Part shown: positions 51,710 through 62,786 of the stretch, piece by piece
Position numbering within the stretch: position 1 is the first letter of the stretch
How the letters are laid out: each line of letters opens with the position of its first letter
DNA from: PCRC01 sp017848435
GTDB lineage: Bacteria; Pseudomonadota; Gammaproteobacteria; Burkholderiales; Burkholderiaceae_C
Length of the DNA: 64,000 bases
Direction: 5' to 3'
Assembly: GCA_965284315.1 (NCBI GenBank)
Contig: OZ260072.1
Location: 124,001-188,000 of the forward strand
Position numbers and translations under genes: made by a program
The notes under the pieces: model-generated
Seen by the model: the letters and a program-made list of their open reading frames with translations, nothing else
The model's database searches: none
What the model was told of the DNA's origin: nothing

Positions 51710-54349
51710 TTGCCTCTTTCCCCCGCCCTTGACGACCTGAGCGCCCACACGCCGATGATGCAGCAGTACCTGCGCATCAAGGCCGAACACCCCGGCACGC
51801 TGGTGTTCTACCGGATGGGTGATTTCTACGAGCTGTTTTTTGCCGACGCCGAGAAGGCTGCGCGGCTGCTCGACATCACACTCACGCGGCGCGGCCAGTC
51901 GGCCGGCGAGCCGGTGGTGATGTGTGGCGTGCCCTTCCACGCGATGGAGGGCTACCTGGCGCGGCTGATCCAGCACGGCGAGTCGGTGGCGATTTGCGAA
52001 CAGGTGGGCGACGTGGCCACCGCCAAAGGCCCGGTGGAGCGCAAGGTGGTGCGGGTGGTCACGCCCGGCACGCTGACCGACAGCGCGCTGCTGGGCGACA
52101 AAACCGAATCGTGGCTGCTGGCCGTGCACCAGGGCGCGCGTGCCGCCAAGGCCAACGGCTGCGGCCTGGCCTGGCTCAGCGTGACCCAGGGCGAGCTGCA
52201 CCTGGCCGAGTGCGCCAGCGACGACCTGCCGGCGTGGATCGCCCGCATTGCCCCCAGCGAGGTGCTCTACAGCGCCGACGTCACGCCCGCCTTTGCCCAC
52301 AGCCTCAAGGCGCTGCGGGCCGACAGCGCCATGGCCCTCACCGAGCGCCCGGGCTGGCAGTTTGACGCCGCGCTGGGCCAGCGCCTGCTGCACACCCAGC
52401 TGGGCACCCAAAACCTGGGCGCCTGGCAGGCCGACGACCTGCCGCAGGCCCATGCCGCCAGTGCCGCCCTGCTGGGCTATGCCGAACACACCCAGGGCCG
52501 CGCGCTGTCGCACCTGCAAACGCTGCGGGTGCACCGGGCCGACGACGTGATCGATTTGCCCGCCGCCACGCGCCGCAACCTGGAGCTGACCCGCACGCTG
52601 CGCGGCGAGGAAACGCCCACGCTGCTGTCGCTGCTCGACACCTGCATGACCGGCATGGGCAGCCGGTTGCTCAAGAGCTGGCTGCTCACGCCCCGGCGCG
52701 AGCGCCACGACGCGCAGGCCCGGCTCGCCGCCATTGCCGACCTGCGCGGCAGCCACGACCAGGGCCCGTGGCGCACGCTGCGCGAACAGCTCAAGGGCTG
52801 CAGCGACGTGGAACGCATCACCGCCCGCATCGCGCTGCGCCAGGTGCGCCCGCGCGAACTGCTCGCGCTCCAGCTGACGCTACAAAAAACAGAGCACATC
52901 CTCCAGCCTGCACTAAGGCTTGGGGCACTTTTGACCCAGATTTCGGCCAATTTGAGCCCACCGGACGCTGTGACGGCCCTGTTGGCACGCGCCATAGCCC
53001 CCGAACCCGCCGCGCTGGTGCGCGACGGCGGCGTGATCGCCCCCGGCTTTGACGCCGAGCTGGACGAACTGCGGGGCATCCGCGACAACTGCGACGCCTT
53101 TTTGCTCGACCTGGAAACCCGCGAGAAAGCCCGCACCGGCATTGCCAACCTGCGGGTGCAGTTCAACAAGGTGCATGGCTTCTACATCGAGGTCACGCAG
53201 GGCCAGATCGACAAGGTGCCCGACAACTACCGCCGCCGCCAGACGCTGAAGAACGCCGAACGCTTCATCACGCCCGAGCTGAAAGCGTTTGAAGACAAGG
53301 CCCTGAGCGCCCAGGAACGTGCCCTGGCGCGCGAGAAATGGCTCTACGAACAGGTGCTGGACCAGCTGCAGCCGTTTGTGCCGCCGCTCACCCGGCTGGC
53401 GGTGGCGCTGGCCTCGCTCGACGTGCTGTGCACGCTGACCGAACGCGCGCTCACGCTCGGCTGGTGCGCGCCGACCTTTGTGAAAGAACCGTGCATCGCC
53501 ATCGAGTCGGGCCGCCACCCGGTGGTGGAAGCGCGGCTGGCCGAAACCGGCGGTGGCGGCTTCATTGCCAACCACACCGCGCTGGGCCCGAAGCAGCGCA
53601 TGCAGGTCATCACCGGCCCCAACATGGGCGGCAAGTCCACCTACATGCGGCAGGTCGCCATCGTGGTGCTGCTGGCCAGCATCGGCAGCTGTGTTCCCGC
53701 CAGCGCCTGCCGGCTCGGGCCGATCGACGCCATCCACACCCGCATCGGCGCGGCCGACGACCTGGCCAACGCGCAGTCCACCTTCATGCTGGAGATGACC
53801 GAGGCCGCGCAGATTTTGCACACCGCCACGCCACACAGCCTGGTGCTGATGGACGAGATCGGTCGCGGCACCTCCACCTTCGACGGCCTGGCCCTGGCCA
53901 GTGGCATCGCCACCCATTTGCACGACAAGACGCAGGCCTTCACGCTGTTCGCCACCCACTACTTCGAGTTGACCGAATTCCCCGCCAAACACCACGCGGC
54001 GGTCAATGTGCACGTCAGCGCCGCCGAGTCGGGCAGCGACATCGTCTTCCTGCACGAGATTCAGCCCGGCCCGGCCAGCCGCAGCTATGGCATACAAGTT
54101 GCAAAGCTGGCTGGCATGCCCGCCGCCGTCCTGAACCACGCCCGCCACGCGCTCAACGCGCTGGAAACCCAACAGACCGAAGCCCGGGCGCAGGTGGACC
54201 TGTTTGCCACGCCGGTCGCTGACGACACAGCGGCGGTCAGCCCCCTAGAATCAAGCCTTGCCGCCATCGACCCCGACGCACTGAGCCCCCGCGAGGCGCT
54301 CGACGCCCTCTACACCCTCAAGAAACAGCTGGCCCAGAGCCAGCGCTGA
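51710..54349 (+). CDS. mutS: DNA mismatch repair protein MutS
   Basis: 879 residues from a TTG at 51710, chosen because it puts 15 residues before MMQQYLRIKAEHPG, close to E. coli MutS; an in-frame GTG at 51602 would read through a terminator, and ATG 51755 is the alternative. Mismatch-recognition Phe-x-Glu is in FYRMGDFYELFF. ATPase motifs: GPNMGGKST (Walker A), LVLMDEIGRGTST (Walker B) and FATHYFELTEF. In the core domain, codons for LTLQKTEHILQPALRLGALL (nt 52872-52931) coincide with repeat copy 7 and are unusually AT-rich beside the GC-rich flanks. Confidence 0.96.
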   Translation: MPLSPALDDLSAHTPMMQQYLRIKAEHPGTLVFYRMGDFYELFFADAEKAARLLDITLTRRGQSAGEPVVMCGVPFHAMEGYLARLIQHGESVAICEQVGDVATAKGPVERKVVRVVTPGTLTDSALLGDKTESWLLAVHQGARAAKANGCGLAWLSVTQGELHLAECASDDLPAWIARIAPSEVLYSADVTPAFAHSLKALRADSAMALTERPGWQFDAALGQRLLHTQLGTQNLGAWQADDLPQAHAASAALLGYAEHTQGRALSHLQTLRVHRADDVIDLPAATRRNLELTRTLRGEETPTLLSLLDTCMTGMGSRLLKSWLLTPRRERHDAQARLAAIADLRGSHDQGPWRTLREQLKGCSDVERITARIALRQVRPRELLALQLTLQKTEHILQPALRLGALLTQISANLSPPDAVTALLARAIAPEPAALVRDGGVIAPGFDAELDELRGIRDNCDAFLLDLETREKARTGIANLRVQFNKVHGFYIEVTQGQIDKVPDNYRRRQTLKNAERFITPELKAFEDKALSAQERALAREKWLYEQVLDQLQPFVPPLTRLAVALASLDVLCTLTERALTLGWCAPTFVKEPCIAIESGRHPVVEARLAETGGGGFIANHTALGPKQRMQVITGPNMGGKSTYMRQVAIVVLLASIGSCVPASACRLGPIDAIHTRIGAADDLANAQSTFMLEMTEAAQILHTATPHSLVLMDEIGRGTSTFDGLALASGIATHLHDKTQAFTLFATHYFELTEFPAKHHAAVNVHVSAAESGSDIVFLHEIQPGPASRSYGIQVAKLAGMPAAVLNHARHALNALETQQTEARAQVDLFATPVADDTAAVSPLESSLAAIDPDALSPREALDALYTLKKQLAQSQR
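52879..52919 (+). repeat. Dispersed 41-nt repeat, copy 7 (inside mutS)
   Basis: Head GCTACAAAAAACAGAGC (one mismatch in the palindrome), then 24 nt with CAG at positions 9-11 and ending ACTAAGGC. It is in frame in mutS, in the same reading frame as the trmJ copy, giving LQKTEHILQPALR versus LLKNEQTSEPALR. Confidence 0.75.
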
Positions 54350-54365
54350 CCCACCGAAACATCCC

Positions 54366-55193
54366 ATGACTTACTGCGTCGCCATCAAACTCAACGCCGG
54401 CCTGGTGTTCCTCTCTGACTCCCGCACCAACGCGGGCCTGGACCAGATCGGCACCTTCCGCAAGATGATCATTTACGAGAAGCCAGGCGACCGCTTCATG
54501 GTGCTGCTGTCGGCCGGCAACCTGAGCATCTCGCAGTCCATCCGCGAGATCCTGCAGGTGGAACAGGTGAAAGACATGGATGGCGGCGAGCCGATCACGA
54601 TCTGGAACGCCAAGAGCATGTTCGACGCCGCCCGCGTGCTCGGCGCCGCCGTGCGCCGCGTGTACGACCGCGACGCCGCTGCGCTCAAGCAAGCCCGGGT
54701 GGACTTCAACGTGTCGATGATTTTCGGCGGGCAGATCAAGGGCGAGGCCATGCGGTTGTTCGAGGTCTATTCGGCCGGCAACTTCATCGAGGCCACGCCC
54801 GAAACGCCGTTCTTCCAGGTCGGCGAGTCCAAGTACGGCAAGCCGGTGCTCGACCGCGTCATCACCCCCGACACGCCGCTGGACGAGGCCGCCAAGTGCG
54901 CGCTGGTGTCGATGGACTCGACCCTCAAATCCAACCTCTCGGTCGGCCTGCCGCTCGACCTCGTGGTCTACGAGGCCGACCAGTTCCAGAGCGACCGCAT
55001 CGTCTGCATCGACGACAACAACCCCTACTTCCGCATGCTGCACAACAACTGGGGCCAGAAGCTGCGCCAGGTGTTCGACAGCATCGAGCACCCGGTCTGG
55101 GACGACGCCCGCACCGACATCCCGCTGATGGTCGCCGCCCAGCGTGCCCGGCCACTGAAGAAAATCACCACCCCAGAAGAAAAGCTGATCTGA
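54366..55193 (+). CDS. Anbu-type proteasome homologue (predicted proteasome-type protease)
   Basis: 275 residues, N-terminal nucleophile hydrolase. It starts MTYCVAIKLNAGLVFLSDSR; removal of Met would expose Thr as the catalytic nucleophile, and SDSRTNAGLDQIGTFRKM holds the expected Asp and Lys. Length and N-terminus match Anbu (COG3484 type), the ancestral beta-subunit. The usual cluster partners (transglutaminase-like, alpha-E and ATP-grasp proteins) are not adjacent. It sits 16 nt after mutS and 7 nt before an alpha/beta hydrolase. Confidence 0.88.
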   Translation: MTYCVAIKLNAGLVFLSDSRTNAGLDQIGTFRKMIIYEKPGDRFMVLLSAGNLSISQSIREILQVEQVKDMDGGEPITIWNAKSMFDAARVLGAAVRRVYDRDAAALKQARVDFNVSMIFGGQIKGEAMRLFEVYSAGNFIEATPETPFFQVGESKYGKPVLDRVITPDTPLDEAAKCALVSMDSTLKSNLSVGLPLDLVVYEADQFQSDRIVCIDDNNPYFRMLHNNWGQKLRQVFDSIEHPVWDDARTDIPLMVAAQRARPLKKITTPEEKLI

Positions 55194-55200
55194 GCCACGC

Positions 55201-56037
55201 ATGGGTTTGTTGATTTTTTCCCACGGCAACGGCTTTCCCGGCGGCACCTACACCACCCTGTTCAAGAGCCTGCGAGCCCGCGGCTTCCGGGTGAAGGCCA
55301 TCGACAAGCTGGGCCACGACCCGCGCTACCCCGTCACCAACAACTGGCCGCACCTGGTGCAGCAGGTGGCCGACTTTGCCGGCAAGGAAATTGCCAAGGC
55401 CGATGAGCCCGCTTGGCTGGTGGGGCATTCGCTCGGCGGCATGCTGAGTGTGATGGTCGCCGCGCGCCACCCGCACAGCGGCGCGGCCGGGCTGGGCGGC
55501 CATGGCCTGGCCGGGGTGATTCTGCTGGACTCGCCCATGGTCGGCGGCTGGCGCGCCACCGCAGTGAACGTGGCCAAACGCACCACTTTCTTTGGCAGCA
55601 TGTCCCCCGGCGCGGTGAGCAGCAAACGCCGCGACCGCTGGCCCGACCGCGACAGCGCGCTCGCTCACTTCGCCAGCAAACGGGTGTTTGCCCGCTGGGA
55701 CCCGCGCGCACTGGAAGACTACATCGACCACGGCACCCACGACGCCGACGGCGAGCGCGTGCTGCGTTTTGACCGCGAGGTGGAAACCGCGATCTACAAC
55801 ACCCTGCCCGACCACCTCGACCACTTGCTGAGTCGCCACCCACCGCGTTGCCCGGTGGCCTTCATTGGCGGGCTGCAGTCGGCGGAACTGAAACAGGCCG
55901 GGCTGGCGCTCACCGAGAAAATCACACGCGGGCGCATGACCATGCTCGACGGCACCCATTTGTTCCCGATGGAAAAACCACTGGCGGCCGCAGCGGCCGT
56001 GGAAGCCGCCATCCGCAGCCTGCAGGGCAGCCCCTAG
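55201..56037 (+). CDS. Alpha/beta hydrolase
   Basis: 278 residues. Nucleophile elbow VGHSLGGM (Ser at ~residue 79), oxyanion SHGNGFPGGTY at the N-terminus and a C-terminal His in DGTHLFPME. It is probably a cytoplasmic esterase or lipase-like enzyme; the substrate is unknown. It lies 7 nt after the Anbu gene, so is probably cotranscribed, and is convergent with uppP. Confidence 0.85.
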   Translation: MGLLIFSHGNGFPGGTYTTLFKSLRARGFRVKAIDKLGHDPRYPVTNNWPHLVQQVADFAGKEIAKADEPAWLVGHSLGGMLSVMVAARHPHSGAAGLGGHGLAGVILLDSPMVGGWRATAVNVAKRTTFFGSMSPGAVSSKRRDRWPDRDSALAHFASKRVFARWDPRALEDYIDHGTHDADGERVLRFDREVETAIYNTLPDHLDHLLSRHPPRCPVAFIGGLQSAELKQAGLALTEKITRGRMTMLDGTHLFPMEKPLAAAAAVEAAIRSLQGSP

Positions 56038-56041
56038 CGGC

Positions 56042-56866
56042 TCAGGCGGCCCAGGTCACCAGCCCGCTGTAGGCGGTGGCCAGCACCACCACGCCAAAGG
56101 CAATGCGGTACCAGGCAAACGGCACGAAGTTGTGGGTGCTGATGTAGCGCAGCAGCCAGCGCACGCACAGCCAGGCACTCAGGAACGAGAACACCAGCCC
56201 CACCGTGAACATCGGCAGGTCGGCGAGAGAAAGCAGTGCCCGCTCCTTGTACAGGCTGTAGGCGCCCGCCCCCACCAGCGTGGGAATGGCAAGAAAGAAA
56301 GAAAAATCGGTGGCCGCCTGCCGGCTCAAGCCCAGCAGCATGCCGCCAATGATGGTGGCCCCGCTGCGGCTGGTGCCCGGCACCATGGCCAGGCACTGCA
56401 CCAGGCCCACCTTGAGCGCGTCCAGCGGCCCCATGTCGTCCACCGAATGGATGCGCACCGCCGTGGCGGGCCGGCGTTCGGCCCACAAAATGATGAAGCC
56501 GCCCACAATGAACGTGCTGGCCACCACCACGGGGGTGAACAGGTGCTCCTTGATCGCCTTGCCAAACAGCAAACCCAGCAACACCGCCGGCACAAAGGCA
56601 ATTGCCACGTTCAGGCTGAAGCGTTGGGCCTGCCTCTCAGTGGGCAAAGCCACCAGCGTGGCGCGGATCTTTTGCCAGTACACCAGCACCACCGCAAAGA
56701 TGGCACCGGTCTGGATGGCGATGTCGAACACGCGCGCCTTGGCATCGTCAAACCCCAGCAACGCACCCGCCAGGATGAGGTGGCCGGTGGAGGAAATCGG
56801 CAAAAATTCGGTCAACCCTTCGACCACCCCCATGATGGCCGCCTTGACCAGCAAAACAATGTCCAC
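56042..56866 (-). CDS. uppP: Undecaprenyl-diphosphatase
   Basis: 274 residues, about eight membrane helices. The two signature motifs are present: EGLTEFLPISSTGH (residues ~14-27) and PGTSRSGATI (~163). It recycles undecaprenyl pyrophosphate for peptidoglycan and other cell wall polymers. The start is a GTG at 56866 (VDIVLLVKAAIMGVVEG), placed by alignment to the family N-terminus; a longer ORF upstream is rejected as non-conserved. Confidence 0.95.
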   Translation of the reverse strand: MDIVLLVKAAIMGVVEGLTEFLPISSTGHLILAGALLGFDDAKARVFDIAIQTGAIFAVVLVYWQKIRATLVALPTERQAQRFSLNVAIAFVPAVLLGLLFGKAIKEHLFTPVVVASTFIVGGFIILWAERRPATAVRIHSVDDMGPLDALKVGLVQCLAMVPGTSRSGATIIGGMLLGLSRQAATDFSFFLAIPTLVGAGAYSLYKERALLSLADLPMFTVGLVFSFLSAWLCVRWLLRYISTHNFVPFAWYRIAFGVVVLATAYSGLVTWAA

Positions 56867-57058
56867 ACAAGCCCCTTGAAGAGCGCCGATTATCGCCGCA
56901 GCCGCCACGGCACCGTCGGATTTCAGGCCGGCAGGGCACACCGATGAATCCAACCCAAACAAGGGTTTTTACCGAGCTTCCAACCCCTTAGGCGGGTGCA
57001 ATTCGGGGGGTCTTGCACACACAATAGATGCAGCCCAAATGTGTACGAAGGTATTACC

Positions 57059-58456
57059 TTGTTGAGCCCATTCAAGACCTTGCCCCTGGCCACCGTGCTG
57101 GGCGCCATCCTCGCCTCTGGCGCCGCCGTTGCACAGACAAAAGACTACATCGTGGTGCTTTCTGACGCCAAAATGGCGCCGGTGCAGGCCAAAGAAACCA
57201 TCCGTGACGACCGTTTTGCCCTGCTCGGCGATGCCTGGGGTTATTTGCCGCAGAAGCTCGTCAAGGAAGTGCTGCGGCTGGAGAAGCGCCACGCCATGCA
57301 GGTCAAACAGACCTACAGCCAGGTGATGACCGGCTTTTCTGCCAGCCTCACGCCCGTGCAAGCCGCCGCCCTGCGCCAGGAACCCACCGTGGCCTGGCTG
57401 GAAGAAGACCAGCCCATCAAGGTACAACTGCTCGACTTCCTGTTCGGTGGTCGCCGTGCACCCACACCGCCCCCGGCCGCAGCGCCTGCGCCACAGCCCG
57501 CCCCGATCTCCATCGTTCTGCCGAGCCAACCCTCGGCGCCCCAGCAGGCGGCTCCCGAGAGCACGCAGCAAACCGTCTCCTACGGCATCGCCAACATCGG
57601 CGCCAACAACAGCTGGGCTCTGGTCGGTGACGGCAGCGGCTCGGTGGACGGCCCGACGGTCTACGTCATCGACACCGGCATTTCCGACCACCGCGACCTG
57701 AACGTCGTGCGGCGGGTGAACTTTGCCGGCGGCGTCATGACCGACTGCAATGGCCATGGCACCCACGTGGCCGGCATCGTCGGCGCCCGCGACAACGCGG
57801 TGGACTCGGTGGGCGTGGCCCCGGGCGTGCGGCTGGTGAGCGTGAAGGCGCTGGGTTGCGAAGGCGTGGGCACCGTGGCCAATGCCATCAAGGCGGTGGA
57901 CTGGGTCACGGCCAACGCGATCCAGCCGGCCGTGGCCAACCTGAGCTTCAGCCTGCCCGGCGTCAGCCGGGCGCTGGAACTCGCGGTGCTGCGCTCGGCG
58001 GCGACCGGCGTTCTGTACACCGTTGCCGCCGGCAACGACGGCATAGACGCGTGCCGCACCTCACCCGCCAACCAGGGCGGCGGTGCCAACCCGGCTGTGT
58101 TTACCGTGGGCGCGGTCAACCGCAACAACCAGGAAGCCAGCACCAGCAACTTCGGCCGCTGTGTGGACCTCTGGGCACCGGGGGTGGACATCCCGTCGTC
58201 GCGCAATGGCGGTGGCCTGACGGAAATGTCCGGCACCTCGATGGCGACGCCGCATGTGTCGGGCGCGGCAGCGCTCTACTGGGGCATCAAGCCCCAGGCA
58301 CCGGCCACGGAAGTGGGCAACTACCTGCGCTCCACCCGCGCAATTGGCAGCAACCGCAGCAAAGACGGCGATGCGCTGCGCCTGCTGCGCGCCGAAGTGG
58401 CGCCGCCCCAGGGTGCGCCCGCGGCTGAAACCAGCGCCGCAGGCACACTGAATTGA
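57059..58456 (+). CDS. Secreted S8 family (subtilisin-like) serine peptidase
   Basis: 465 residues. Signal peptide (TLPLATVLGAILASGAAVAQ), an inhibitor-I9-like propeptide (KDYIVVLSD...FSASLTPVQAAALRQEP), then a Pro/Ala linker (~residues 137-175) and the catalytic domain: Asp in VYVIDTGI (~204), His in GHGTHVAGIV (~234), oxyanion Asn in AAGND, Ser in GTSMATPHVSG (~392). An extracellular protease. The start is TTG at 57059 with GAAGG 7 nt upstream; a second TTG follows directly. No ATG in frame fits. Confidence 0.88.
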   Translation: MLSPFKTLPLATVLGAILASGAAVAQTKDYIVVLSDAKMAPVQAKETIRDDRFALLGDAWGYLPQKLVKEVLRLEKRHAMQVKQTYSQVMTGFSASLTPVQAAALRQEPTVAWLEEDQPIKVQLLDFLFGGRRAPTPPPAAAPAPQPAPISIVLPSQPSAPQQAAPESTQQTVSYGIANIGANNSWALVGDGSGSVDGPTVYVIDTGISDHRDLNVVRRVNFAGGVMTDCNGHGTHVAGIVGARDNAVDSVGVAPGVRLVSVKALGCEGVGTVANAIKAVDWVTANAIQPAVANLSFSLPGVSRALELAVLRSAATGVLYTVAAGNDGIDACRTSPANQGGGANPAVFTVGAVNRNNQEASTSNFGRCVDLWAPGVDIPSSRNGGGLTEMSGTSMATPHVSGAAALYWGIKPQAPATEVGNYLRSTRAIGSNRSKDGDALRLLRAEVAPPQGAPAAETSAAGTLN

Positions 58457-58583
58457 ATCAAAGTGTGAACCTGTTCACACTTTGATACCGCCCAGCCCGG
58501 AATGGGCGTCCGCAGCGGCCCTGAGACAGACCGCGCCTTCGCAGCTGTGCGATAGTCGCCACGTTCCAACTCTGAGGTGAAGC

Positions 58584-59138
58584 ATGTTGATGGTTAAAAC
58601 CACCCTGACGACCGGTCTTTTGGCAGCAATTGCGGGCTTGACGGCGTGTGCCTCCGGCCCCACCCCGAACGCGTTCAGCCCCGACAGCGTGCCCGATGCG
58701 GTGAAAGTCCCCGCCGGCCACCGCGTGGCGCTGGAAACCGTGGGCATTGGCAAGATCACCTACGAATGCCGTGCCAAGAAAGACGCACCAGGGCAGTTTG
58801 CCTGGGAGTTTGTCGCGCCCGATGCGCAACTCACCGACCGCACTGGCCGCCTGATCGGCAAGTACTTTGGCCCACCCGCCACCTGGACCAACCTGGACGG
58901 CTCCACCGTCACCGGCGCCCAGGTGTCCGTGTCGCCCGGGGCGGAGAAAAGCATTCCGCTGCAACTGGTCAAGGCCAACCCGTCCACCGGCAATGGCGCG
59001 TTCACCGACGTGACCTACATCCAGCGCGTCGCCACCCGCAACGGCGTGGTGCCAGCCGACACCTGCAACGACCTGGCCAACGGCACCCGCGCCGACGTGA
59101 CCTACCAGGCCGACTACATCTTCTGGAAAGCGCGCTGA
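58584..59138 (+). CDS. DUF3455 family lipoprotein
   Basis: 184 residues. Signal sequence with a probable lipobox LTAC (Cys ~22). The domain begins PDAVKVPAGHRVALETVGIG and has ITYECRAKKDAPGQFAWEF and ADTCNDLANGTRADVTYQAD, with two cysteines as in DUF3455. The family function is unknown. GAGGTGAAGC before the ATG is a good ribosome binding site. It ends before a strong bidirectional terminator. Confidence 0.85.
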   Translation: MLMVKTTLTTGLLAAIAGLTACASGPTPNAFSPDSVPDAVKVPAGHRVALETVGIGKITYECRAKKDAPGQFAWEFVAPDAQLTDRTGRLIGKYFGPPATWTNLDGSTVTGAQVSVSPGAEKSIPLQLVKANPSTGNGAFTDVTYIQRVATRNGVVPADTCNDLANGTRADVTYQADYIFWKAR

Positions 59139-59159
59139 CACCCCGTTAGCGCCAAACAA

Positions 59160-59194
59160 AAAGGGTTGCAGATGTTCATCTGCAACCCTTTTTT
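59160..59194. terminator. Bidirectional terminator
   Basis: AAGGGTTGCAGATG / CATCTGCAACCCTT, a 14-bp perfect stem with a TT loop, flanked by A-run on the left and T-run on the right. It serves the convergent DUF3455 and YY-repeat genes. Confidence 0.9.
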
Positions 59195-59224
59195 CATGCC
59201 GCCTCACAGGCGGCATGGTGTCGG

Positions 59225-59593
59225 TCAGCGGTAGTAGCCGCCGTACTGGGCGCGGCTGTAGCCGTCGTGGCGACCACCACCGCGGCGGTCGTCATGGCCG
59301 CGCCAGCCGTGGCCATAGCCCGGGGCCACCACCACGCGTGGCTGGTAGTACACCGGTGCGGGTTGGTAATACACCGGCGCCGGGCGGTAGTACACCGGGG
59401 GCGGTGCGTAGTACACGGGGGCGGGTTCGTAATAAACCGGCGCATTGCCAATGGCCACGCCAATCGGGGGCAGGTTCACGCCCACGTTAAAAAACACGTC
59501 GCTGCGCGCCTGTGCGGCACTGGCGCCCAGCAATGCGGCACCGGCCACGGAAGCAGCGGCGGCCCATTTCAGAAAGTTGCGGTTTGCGGTCAT
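59225..59593 (-). CDS. Exported Pro/Tyr-repeat protein, unknown function
   Basis: 122 residues. The signal peptide is MTANRNFLKWAAAASVAGAA... ending in a likely AQA site near residue 28. Residues ~48-85 hold five to six near-perfect repeats of PVYYxPxP (APVYYEP, APVYYAP, PPVYYRP, APVYYQP, APVYYQP). The C-terminus is Gly/His/Arg/Tyr-rich (GHGWRGHDDRRGGGRHDG). Similar short YXXP repeat proteins are exported in Betaproteobacteria, but I cannot assign a role. It has GGAG-like sequence before ATG. Confidence 0.75.
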   Translation of the reverse strand: MTANRNFLKWAAAASVAGAALLGASAAQARSDVFFNVGVNLPPIGVAIGNAPVYYEPAPVYYAPPPVYYRPAPVYYQPAPVYYQPRVVVAPGYGHGWRGHDDRRGGGRHDGYSRAQYGGYYR

Positions 59594-59741
59594 GTCAATC
59601 TCCTTGGGTTGCCAGACTGGGTGAGCCTGACGGCGGACACATTGAATGCCCGATGAGTAATTAACGCACCAAAGCCCGAATGGCGTACCGTCGCTTCTGT
59701 GAAAGTCGTTGCGAGTGGTAACAGCAACCCGCCTCCGCCAC

Positions 59742-60800
59742 TCAAACCCGCCAGCGGCGGGCCGGCACTTCCACATGGCGGTAAAAAATCGCCCCGGCCA
59801 CGTTGGCCAACGCCCAGGCCAGCAAAAAACCAGCCATTTGCCAGGCTGGCTCTGCCGGAACAAACCGCGTGAACGCCGCGTTCACCACCAGCGCCACCGG
59901 GAAATTGACCAGAAACACCGCGTACGAGATCTGCCCCAGGTAGGCCAGCACCCGGCTCTGCAGCCAGGTGTCCAGAAACTGGCTGCGCCGGCCCCAGGCG
60001 AGCAGCAGCGCCACCACCAGCGCCAGCGCAATGCGGGTGCGAAATTCCAGCGCCAGGGCCAGCACCACCCCGGCGGTGAGGGCCAGCAACCAGCCGTGGG
60101 AACGCGCCGGGTCCGACAGCCAGTAGGCCAGCACCCCCAGGCCATAGGCCCCGGCAAAGTACAGCGCCCAGACGTCCCAGCCCGGGTAGCGGTTGAAGTG
60201 CAGCAGCGACGCCGCCGCCAGCAGCGCCACCAGCCCGGCGCCCACCACCACGGCCGACGTCAGCCCTGCCTCGCCGTGGCCCCAGCGGCGCGCCAGCCAC
60301 AGCACGCCAACGAGCAGCGCAAACAGCTGGAAATCAATCGCCACGTACCAGACGCCAGCCGAGAGCGCTTCCACCGCCAGGATGTCGTGCAGCAGCAGCA
60401 GGTGCACCACAAACTGCCACCCACCTGGCGCGGCTGGCGTGGCGTTGTGGGTCATCCAGGCCCGGGCGAGCGCGGCGCAGGCCATGCCCAGCACCAGCGC
60501 CACGGCGTAGGGTGGCACCAGCTTCAGGTAGCGGCTGCGCAACAGCGCCCAGGGGCTGGCCGACGACACCAGCACTCCCCCCGGGGCCAGGCTGCGTGCC
60601 GCCAGGAAACCGCCCACCACCAGAAACACCTGCACCGCCATGCGCGCGTCCTGGCTCAGCCAATGCATCAGCGCCGGGGCGATCTGCTGGGCAAGGTCGG
60701 ACATCGGCCCGTAAAAAGCGAGGTGGTGCAGCACGATCAGCTGCGACGCCACGGCTTTCAGCGCGTCAATGAGGGCAAAACGGGTAGCGAGGACGCCCAT
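59742..60800 (-). CDS. Acyltransferase 3 family membrane protein
   Basis: 352 residues, about ten membrane helices, starting MGVLATRFALIDALKAVASQ. It has the OafA/NodX-like features: an early His (LIVLHHLAFYG) and arginine-bearing loops, with the C-terminal GQISYAVFLVNFPVAL. Such proteins transfer acyl groups to sugars or other envelope molecules; the acceptor is unknown. It is divergent from glnS with a 174-nt gap holding no clear element besides a weak TAGAAT at 60962. Confidence 0.82.
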   Translation of the reverse strand: MGVLATRFALIDALKAVASQLIVLHHLAFYGPMSDLAQQIAPALMHWLSQDARMAVQVFLVVGGFLAARSLAPGGVLVSSASPWALLRSRYLKLVPPYAVALVLGMACAALARAWMTHNATPAAPGGWQFVVHLLLLHDILAVEALSAGVWYVAIDFQLFALLVGVLWLARRWGHGEAGLTSAVVVGAGLVALLAAASLLHFNRYPGWDVWALYFAGAYGLGVLAYWLSDPARSHGWLLALTAGVVLALALEFRTRIALALVVALLLAWGRRSQFLDTWLQSRVLAYLGQISYAVFLVNFPVALVVNAAFTRFVPAEPAWQMAGFLLAWALANVAGAIFYRHVEVPARRWRV

Positions 60801-60974
60801 GTAGGCAGGGGGGGGTTAGAAGGGGTGGCCGATTGTCGCTGCAACCCGCGCTGCCGCCCGGCACCTGCGCGACGGGGGGCTGGCGTTGTTGGCATGCCGC
60901 AGCCGGCACCTAACTGTGTCAGCGCAAGGGGGGCTGGCGCGTTAAATGACCTTTGCACACCTAGAATCAGTCGC

Positions 60975-62783
<1,809 letters not shown>

Positions 62784-62786
62784 CCC

